Below are positions 58,409-64,000 of a DNA stretch of 64,000 bases, one piece after another (within the stretch, counting starts at the first letter, position 1; each line of letters begins with the position of its first letter). The notes beneath the pieces are model-generated. The model saw nothing but the letters and a program-made list of their open reading frames with translations, did no database searches and was not told the DNA's origin. The translations under genes and the position numbers were made by a program. The stretch is from an uncultured Lactococcus sp. (GTDB taxonomy: Bacteria; Bacillota; Bacilli; Lactobacillales; Streptococcaceae), in contig NZ_CAKPUG010000001.1 in assembly GCF_934191625.1 (NCBI RefSeq), positions 310,001-374,000 on the forward strand, given 5' to 3'.

Positions 58409-60343
58409 ATGACTATCGAACCTAAAATTTTTACAGAAGTAAAAGAAATCCTCAAAAGATTTGGTCAAACCTATCTGACTGAAGGTGGAGCACTAAAACG
58501 TAGCAAGTTGACAGAAGACTTAGATAACTATGTGCCCCTCCTCATGAAAGAACTGCTCAGCTCAGAACTAGTGCGTCAGTCTTACGTGGAAGAGATAAAA
58601 GTCGGAGATAAGACTCATGAGATTTTCAAGCTTAATCAGTTTGTGGAGCTTTTTACCTACAAGCAATACTGGGAAGACAGTTATACCAAATTTTCGAACA
58701 AGATTGGCTTGACGGCTGGTGGGAAGTTTATTGATGAGACGGCAGATGTGGTGCTTGATTTTCCTTTCAAAGACTGCGTACTTAAGGCAGGGATGAGTAA
58801 GGAAGATGCTAAAGACTCAGATGAGGCCTTTCTCAATGAAGTCATTGCTAAGACAGAGATTGATACGCTCTTAGAGCCAAAGATTTTCGTCAATGCCACA
58901 CGCTACGATAAAGAACATCTGGAAGGACAGCCGACAGATACATTTAGTGAGCAAGATAACCTGATTATCAAAGGGAATAATCTGATTGCCTTGCATTCGA
59001 TTAAGGCACGTTATGCTGGGAAAGTGAAGTGTATTTATATTGATCCGCCGTATAATACGGGGAATGATAGCTTTAACTATAACGATAATTTTAATCACTC
59101 TGCTTGGTTGACTTTTATGAAGAATCGGTTGGAGATTGCTAGAGAGTTGCTGAGTGATGATGGAGTAATGTTTGTAAGCATTGACAGAAATGAATTTGCA
59201 GAAACAAAGGTACTCTTGGATGAGATTTTCAATAATCAGTATCTAGGAACAGTAATAAATGTTTCCACTCCAAACGGAAGGGACTATGGCTCATTTGCGC
59301 AAACTCATGACTATATTCATGTTTATTCTAAAAATTTAGGAAATGTGAAAACATATGCTTTAGATAGTTCAGAAGAGAAATTTAAATTGGAAGATGAATG
59401 TAGTAAATATTATCTACATCCGCTATTTAATAGTAATTCAGCTTTTAGTAATATTAATCGTCCTAATCTATATTACCCTTTTTATGCTTCAGAAAAAGGA
59501 GAAATAAGTTTAGAGAAAAGCGAAAAATATAGCATTGAAATTTATCCTCCAAAATCTCAGACGGATGGTACTCAATTTGTTTGGAGATGGGGAAAAGAAA
59601 AGTCCCAAGCTAATATGGCAACTGAGTTAGTAGCTCAACAGAAATCTGATAGAACATGGCGAATTGCTCAAAAAATGAGACCTCAAAAACAAATCCCAAG
59701 AACTGTCTGGCAAGATGCAAAATACTCAAATCGCAGAGGTACAGAAGAACTCCAGAAATTATTTTCTGATAAAGTGTTCAGTTTTCCTAAACCAGAGAAT
59801 TTATTAAAAGAAATTTTGGATATTTCAACTAAAGAGGGAGATATTGTTTTAGATTTTCATATGGGTTCAGCAACTACTCAATCCGTAGCAATGAAGATGA
59901 AACGTCGCTTCATTGGAATTGAACAAATGGACTATATCAACACTGTTTCAGTTGAACGTTTGAAAAAAGTTATTGATGGCGAGCAAGGCGGAATTTCAAA
60001 AGCAGTGAATTGGCAAGGCGGAGGTTCGTTTGTCTATGCTGAACTTATGGAGAAAAACCAAGGGTATTTGAAAGACTTGTTGTCATCATCTGATACAACT
60101 GAACTCAATGCTGTTTATCAACGTATGGTTAATGACGGAGCTGATTTTGATTTCCGAGTGGATTTGAAGAAGTTTGAGGATGAAAAATCAGAGTTGGACT
60201 TTGAAAAGCAAAAAGAATTCTTGTTGAAGATTATTGACAAGAACCAGCTTTATTATCAGTATTCGGAGATGGAGGATGAAGATGTGCGTGAATTGGTTTC
60301 GGAGAGTGATTTGAAATTTAACAAGGGATTTTATGGAGAGTAG
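58409..60343 (+). CDS. Type III restriction-modification methyltransferase (Mod), adenine-specific
   Basis: About 644 residues. S-adenosylmethionine-dependent N6-adenine methylase of the beta class: the catalytic motif IDPPYNTGND comes first (near residue 210) and the AdoMet motif DFHMGSATT later (near 481). Between them (about 270-440) lies the target-recognition domain, notably more AT-rich than the flanks. In type III systems Mod gives site recognition, and a Res helicase-nuclease, usually next to it, cuts. No res follows here. I start at ATG 58409, about 10 bases after GGGAAG; an ATG 18 bases upstream is also in frame. The next gene begins three bases after its stop. Confidence 0.9.
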   Translation: MTIEPKIFTEVKEILKRFGQTYLTEGGALKRSKLTEDLDNYVPLLMKELLSSELVRQSYVEEIKVGDKTHEIFKLNQFVELFTYKQYWEDSYTKFSNKIGLTAGGKFIDETADVVLDFPFKDCVLKAGMSKEDAKDSDEAFLNEVIAKTEIDTLLEPKIFVNATRYDKEHLEGQPTDTFSEQDNLIIKGNNLIALHSIKARYAGKVKCIYIDPPYNTGNDSFNYNDNFNHSAWLTFMKNRLEIARELLSDDGVMFVSIDRNEFAETKVLLDEIFNNQYLGTVINVSTPNGRDYGSFAQTHDYIHVYSKNLGNVKTYALDSSEEKFKLEDECSKYYLHPLFNSNSAFSNINRPNLYYPFYASEKGEISLEKSEKYSIEIYPPKSQTDGTQFVWRWGKEKSQANMATELVAQQKSDRTWRIAQKMRPQKQIPRTVWQDAKYSNRRGTEELQKLFSDKVFSFPKPENLLKEILDISTKEGDIVLDFHMGSATTQSVAMKMKRRFIGIEQMDYINTVSVERLKKVIDGEQGGISKAVNWQGGGSFVYAELMEKNQGYLKDLLSSSDTTELNAVYQRMVNDGADFDFRVDLKKFEDEKSELDFEKQKEFLLKIIDKNQLYYQYSEMEDEDVRELVSESDLKFNKGFYGE

Positions 60344-60346
60344 AAG

Positions 60347-61354
60347 ATGGAGAAACAGCAATATGTATTTAAATTGAATGTTCAGCCTCATATTCTAAAA
60401 AAATATTCAGAACAAACTCTCTTTAAAGAATTTATTCCGAATAAGATTTTCAATACTTTTAATAACTTGCATACACAAGTTGATATAGGCGATAAGACAT
60501 TAAACTTTCAGATTCAAAGGGATTATAATGATATTTTGAAGTCAGAAGAATACAAATCTCTCATTTCAAAAACAGATAAATTTGCAATTGAGTATAAGCA
60601 AATAACTTTCAACTACCAAAATGAAGGTAACATTTCATATAGTAAGGAGTTTTTGGAAGAACACGAAAAACTCATGGAATTAAGAAAAGAGTTGATTGCT
60701 CAATTTTCTGTTTTGACATATGCTGGAAAGCAGTATAAGTCTTCGGAAACTAACCAATCAATTGAAGAGGAATATCAATTTCAAATTGAAAGCAAAGTTG
60801 GAATTGGTTTGGATCATATTAAGCGTGTTCAGAAGATTAAGATGTATGCTAAGCATCTTGCAACGTTGGATAATGAAGACATAATTATTGACTATGACTA
60901 TGAGACTGAATTGTTGAAAATTTTAGATGTTAATCAAGTTTCTGCTATAGATTTTGTAAAAGATATTGAACGAAAAATAAATAAGCGAAAGGATGAAGTT
61001 TCGGATATAACTATTAATCCTGTTTATGAAAATCTTGTATTAGATACAACAGAGCGAACAAAAAGTTTAGAAATTATTGTTGTTTATCCAAATGGTACAG
61101 ATGAAGAATTAGATATACTCTTGAAAGCTGCTAACATGACGGGATCAAGAGAAGCACGCTCAGAGTTTCTTGCTCCAAACGATGATTCTAATAATAAATT
61201 TTTAGAGAATACGCAAAAATTAGCTGAAAACCCTGGAGGTAAAGGATATTTACGGGATGTAAAAAATCAAGGGAAAAGTATTATTAATGTAGAGCAAACC
61301 ACAATTAAAACAATGACTTCTACATCTGTTACTACTATTTTAGGAGATAAATAA
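60347..61354 (+). CDS. Unrecognised 335-residue protein in the Mod-SIR2-HerA operon
   Basis: I do not recognise this family. It is soluble, lysine/glutamate rich, without signal peptide or membrane segment. Residues about 60-190 look helical and charged (KEFLEEHEKLMELRKELIAQF, then KIKMYAKHLATLDNEDIIIDYDYE). A Gly-containing segment NPGGKGYLRDVKNQGKS is near residue 300, and the last 25 residues are Thr/Ser rich (TTIKTMTSTSVTTIL). It starts three bases after mod and shares a base with the next gene, so all are co-expressed. It may be an accessory or sensor specific to this locus. Confidence 0.75.
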   Translation: MEKQQYVFKLNVQPHILKKYSEQTLFKEFIPNKIFNTFNNLHTQVDIGDKTLNFQIQRDYNDILKSEEYKSLISKTDKFAIEYKQITFNYQNEGNISYSKEFLEEHEKLMELRKELIAQFSVLTYAGKQYKSSETNQSIEEEYQFQIESKVGIGLDHIKRVQKIKMYAKHLATLDNEDIIIDYDYETELLKILDVNQVSAIDFVKDIERKINKRKDEVSDITINPVYENLVLDTTERTKSLEIIVVYPNGTDEELDILLKAANMTGSREARSEFLAPNDDSNNKFLENTQKLAENPGGKGYLRDVKNQGKSIINVEQTTIKTMTSTSVTTILGDK

Positions 61355-61905
61355 TGGAGAGGCCAGAGAAAAATCCACTTAAAATAATCTGGAAAGTGAA
61401 ATCCGATATATTACCAACAAGTATATGGATTTTATGGGTTTTATCTATATTAGCACTAACAATTTTAACATTCGCGATTCCAGACAATATAGTAAAAGTT
61501 AATTTCACAGTACTTAGTACAACAAGTTTTATTACTATATCAGTTTCTGCCCTAGCTTTCACTATAGCGATGTATTCATTTGGCAGGGAAGTTTATTCTG
61601 AAGAGGATTTAGCAAGGTTATATTCTTCAGACCAGCAAGTGTACTATGGTTTTCTTGCAGATTATCTTTTTTCTGCTCTAAGTTGGTCAGTAGTGATAGT
61701 TTTCTCAGTTTTGAAACTCATGCTGATTGTCAATTTACCAGAGCGGGCGATGAATTTGATTAGGATTTTATACTTAGCACAAGTTATTCTGGCAAGTGTA
61801 GCCACAATAGCAGTAGTTGTGAAAAATATGAGTAGAGTTACAAATAAGATATTTATAAAATCTGTTCAAATTTCTCAAAGTCAAAAGGATATAAATGAGG
61901 AGTAG
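61354..61905 (+). CDS. Multi-pass membrane protein of unknown function
   Basis: 183 residues with about four hydrophobic segments: roughly 23-41 (WILWVLSILALTILTF), 50-72 (FTVLSTTSFITISVSALAF), 105-130 (YLFSALSWSVVIVFSVLKLML) and 138-158 (ILYLAQVILASVATIAVVV). The loop between the second and third is charged (FGREVYSEEDLARLYSS). Its start overlaps the previous stop by one base (TAATG). No family recognised. Small membrane proteins beside nucleotide-sensing enzymes are often effectors in defence loci; here that is only inference. Confidence 0.75.
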   Translation: MERPEKNPLKIIWKVKSDILPTSIWILWVLSILALTILTFAIPDNIVKVNFTVLSTTSFITISVSALAFTIAMYSFGREVYSEEDLARLYSSDQQVYYGFLADYLFSALSWSVVIVFSVLKLMLIVNLPERAMNLIRILYLAQVILASVATIAVVVKNMSRVTNKIFIKSVQISQSQKDINEE

Positions 61906-61941
61906 GGAATATTTTAATTAAGAATTTTATGGAGAACACGT

Positions 61942-63075
61942 ATGACTGAAATGGGGAGTCTCTACCACTTTCAAGGTAAGAAAAATACATTAGCAGATAT
62001 TAAAAAATTAGATGAGCAAAAATTATCAATATCTGGCTTTGTAAAACAAGCAATAAAAACTTCAAATTTGGTAATTTTCTATGGTTCGGGTTGTTCAGTT
62101 GGGGCTATCCCCATGATGGGGCAAACAATGGCGGAAATCCTCCAAAATGATGATAATAGCGATGTTCAAGAAAAGTTTTCTACGTATCAATCGAAAACGG
62201 GAGCTTCTGATAGTGATATTGAAGGTTTTTTAAACTGGTTGCAAAATGGTATTGCTTTTGAGAGTGACTTAACAAAGCAACAAACCTTGGAAACTGTTTT
62301 TGAAAAGGTACAAAAAGAATTTATTGAGACAATACCTAAATATAATGATAAGAACTATTTTAGTTCTTCATGTGTTGAAACATATAGTAAGTTTTACCAG
62401 AAAATTTTTGAATATCGTACTCCAGAAAGTGATAAATTATCTATTTTCACTCCTAACTATGATTTATTCACGGAATACGCATTAGAGTATAATAATATTA
62501 GTTACACCACTGGTTTTACAACAGACTTAACAAATAAATTTGATATCAATCAATTTAAATATAGACTAGTTGATGATACCAATCGTTACAAGGATAAATG
62601 GCAACCTGTAAAAAAAGAAGCTAATCTTTATAAAATGCACGGTTCTATTAATTGGGTTCAAGACAGTGAAGGACAACTGTACCAGAGAAATTATAAAACT
62701 TTTGAGAGTGAGAGGGTTGTTATTTATCCTACTCAATTAAAGCATCAAGAAACCGCACAAACACCTTATTCAGAACTATTTAGAGAATTTTCAAATTGTC
62801 TACAGAAACCCAATACCACTCTTTTGGTTATGGGGTATGGTTTTCCTGATGAGCACATTAATACAATAATTTCTCAAAATCTTCAAAACCCAGATTTTAA
62901 TCTTATTATTTTTGGAGATAAAGACGAAGAAAAAATGAAGCAATTTCAAGACAAGAATGGAAAAAATAATTTTCATCTAATTGGTGGTGATATTAGTGGG
63001 GGAAAGGGGCATTATTTTAATGTGATTGTTGATGAGTATTTAGGAAGCCAAGTTGAGAATAAAGATGATGAATAG
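61942..63075 (+). CDS. SIR2-domain protein, putative NADase
   Basis: 377 residues of the SIR2_2-like defence type. The NAD-binding glycine motif FYGSGCSVG is near residue 47, the catalytic Asn region FTPNYDLFTEYAL near 168, the catalytic His in YKMHGSINW near 231, and the closing MGYGFPDEHIN near 294. In known anti-phage systems such domains destroy NAD+ on infection. It sits 36 bases after the membrane gene and overlaps the HerA gene by eight bases; SIR2 with HerA is an established defence pair. Confidence 0.87.
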   Translation: MTEMGSLYHFQGKKNTLADIKKLDEQKLSISGFVKQAIKTSNLVIFYGSGCSVGAIPMMGQTMAEILQNDDNSDVQEKFSTYQSKTGASDSDIEGFLNWLQNGIAFESDLTKQQTLETVFEKVQKEFIETIPKYNDKNYFSSSCVETYSKFYQKIFEYRTPESDKLSIFTPNYDLFTEYALEYNNISYTTGFTTDLTNKFDINQFKYRLVDDTNRYKDKWQPVKKEANLYKMHGSINWVQDSEGQLYQRNYKTFESERVVIYPTQLKHQETAQTPYSELFREFSNCLQKPNTTLLVMGYGFPDEHINTIISQNLQNPDFNLIIFGDKDEEKMKQFQDKNGKNNFHLIGGDISGGKGHYFNVIVDEYLGSQVENKDDE

Positions 63076-64000
63076 TATAGGGCGTGTTACATTTGTTTCG
63101 TACGATAAATTGACATTTGAAGTTTCTAATTTTGAAAAACTGAAATATAATCTTGACGGTTATTCTTATATTGCTAAAGGCGTAGTAGACTATGTTACCA
63201 TAATTGATGAAAGCAATCAAAAATTTATATATCAAGTTATTAAAGCAGAGGATAAAGAACAAATTTTATCAAAAGAAGAAAACTCGAAATTGGATTATAC
63301 TGGTAAATTTGACTGTATTCCTATAGGTATTATTAGAAATAATAAAATTGAGTTTAATCTTGAAAGCTATCCTTTTTTGAATAACAAAGTCTATTTAACT
63401 ACTGAGCAAGAGAAAGAAATTATATTCTCTATTGATGATACGAAACATTCGATAGTTTTAGGTCATATTGAAGAAAAATATCAAGGGAAAATTTCTCTTG
63501 ATAAATTATTTAGTCATCATGGAGCGGTATTAGGGAATACTGGTTCTGGTAAATCTAATACAGTTCGACAAATTATTTCTGAAGTTCAGAAATATAAAAC
63601 CGAAAATCTTCACCTACATGTTTTTGATGTGCATGAGGAGTATCAGCAACTTGTAAAAGAAGAGGATAAGATAGATGTTTTAGAGGATTTTCAAATTGAG
63701 TTGAATTCTCTTGGATTACAGGACTGGATTAATTTGGTCAAACCATCAGATTTGGTGCAATTACCGGTGTTGCAAACAGCTTTGAAAATCTCATTTTTAT
63801 TGTCAAGTAATATAATAACAAGAAAATGGCTAAAATGTTTTCTTGCTCATACAATGTATAATCGAGTGCAAACAGATGCAGTGGCTAAAAGAACAAAAAT
63901 CATGAGCATTCTTGAAGGGGTAGAGATAAATGGAAAAAAAGATTATGATTCTAAATATGGTAACTTAAATAATTTTAATGAAACCCAGTTTTTAGAGTCT
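63068..64000 (+). CDS. HerA-type ATPase/helicase (DUF87), partial
   Basis: Open frame of 311 codons running off the right edge. An N-terminal HAS-barrel-like part (IGRVTFVSYDKLTFEVSNF) is followed by Walker A GAVLGNTGSGKSN near residues 153-165 and VFDVHEEYQQL, the HerA-like acidic motif, near 188. HerA hexamers translocate along DNA; with SIR2 they form a supramolecular defence complex in studied cases. ATG 63068 lies within the SIR2 stop region; ATG 63065 is also in frame. It probably continues for several hundred residues beyond the window. Confidence 0.87.
   Translation, partial: MNSIGRVTFVSYDKLTFEVSNFEKLKYNLDGYSYIAKGVVDYVTIIDESNQKFIYQVIKAEDKEQILSKEENSKLDYTGKFDCIPIGIIRNNKIEFNLESYPFLNNKVYLTTEQEKEIIFSIDDTKHSIVLGHIEEKYQGKISLDKLFSHHGAVLGNTGSGKSNTVRQIISEVQKYKTENLHLHVFDVHEEYQQLVKEEDKIDVLEDFQIELNSLGLQDWINLVKPSDLVQLPVLQTALKISFLLSSNIITRKWLKCFLAHTMYNRVQTDAVAKRTKIMSILEGVEINGKKDYDSKYGNLNNFNETQFLES

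Overview
The window reads as a chromosome segment of a low-GC Gram-positive lactic acid bacterium, most likely a Lactococcus. Pointers are the order and protein style of cdaA-cdaR-glmM, murA-epuA, recU next to pbp1A, ctsR-clpC, a streptococcal-type pflB with a CcpA (cre) site, and the pyrG leader attenuator. Species cannot be fixed from the sequence alone. Almost all of it is core housekeeping DNA. Accessory DNA is limited to a small phage-like regulatory island (about 14.6-16.4 kb) and a defence island that begins at 58.4 kb and runs off the right end.

Layout: 1-8.5 kb holds a partial membrane protein, ligA-dagK, an msmK-type sugar ABC ATPase under a cre site, and nifJ. 8.6-14.5 kb holds the c-di-AMP/cell-wall operon cdaA-cdaR-glmM, then tsaE-GNAT, an LCP wall-polymer ligase and tRNA-Arg(TCT). 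14.6-16.4 kb is a divergent repressor/ImmA pair with operators and two small genes. 16.5-26 kb holds truA, pyridoxal kinase, an ECF S component and a TIGR01440 protein, then pyrG with a CTP-type attenuator, an acetyltransferase, a DUF2929 protein, dnaE and a hemolysin III protein. 26-32.4 kb holds degV-ypmR-ypmS, hup, a cysteine desulfurase, cysK and a LysM glucosaminidase. 32.4-36 kb (minus strand) holds an MBL hydrolase, pbp1A and recU. 36-49.4 kb holds ypsA, a Spx-like gene, UPF0223-IMPase, murA-epuA, tig, an ArsR/DJ-1/epimerase operon, a HAD phosphatase, tRNA-Arg(CCG), rnz-SDR-recJ-apt and rpoE. 49.4-58 kb holds mltG-greA, ctsR-clpC, hpf and pflB.

58.4-64 kb is a tightly packed operon: a type III-like DNA methyltransferase (Mod), a 335-aa protein I do not recognise, a multi-pass membrane protein, a SIR2-type putative NADase and a HerA-type ATPase cut by the window end. 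SIR2 plus HerA is a known anti-phage pair. Its fusion with a Mod gene lacking an adjacent res and with two unknown genes is the best candidate for a less-described system.

Non-coding highlights: two copies of a roughly 110-bp three-hairpin element with compensatory changes (pyrG leader and downstream of pflB); a set of genes whose extended -10 places transcription start on the A of the ATG (ligA, tsaE, the LCP gene, truA and a 9-codon leader ORF before the cysteine desulfurase); a possible ATT start codon for pbp1A; and a pseudoknot-capable hpf leader under a cre-overlapped promoter.
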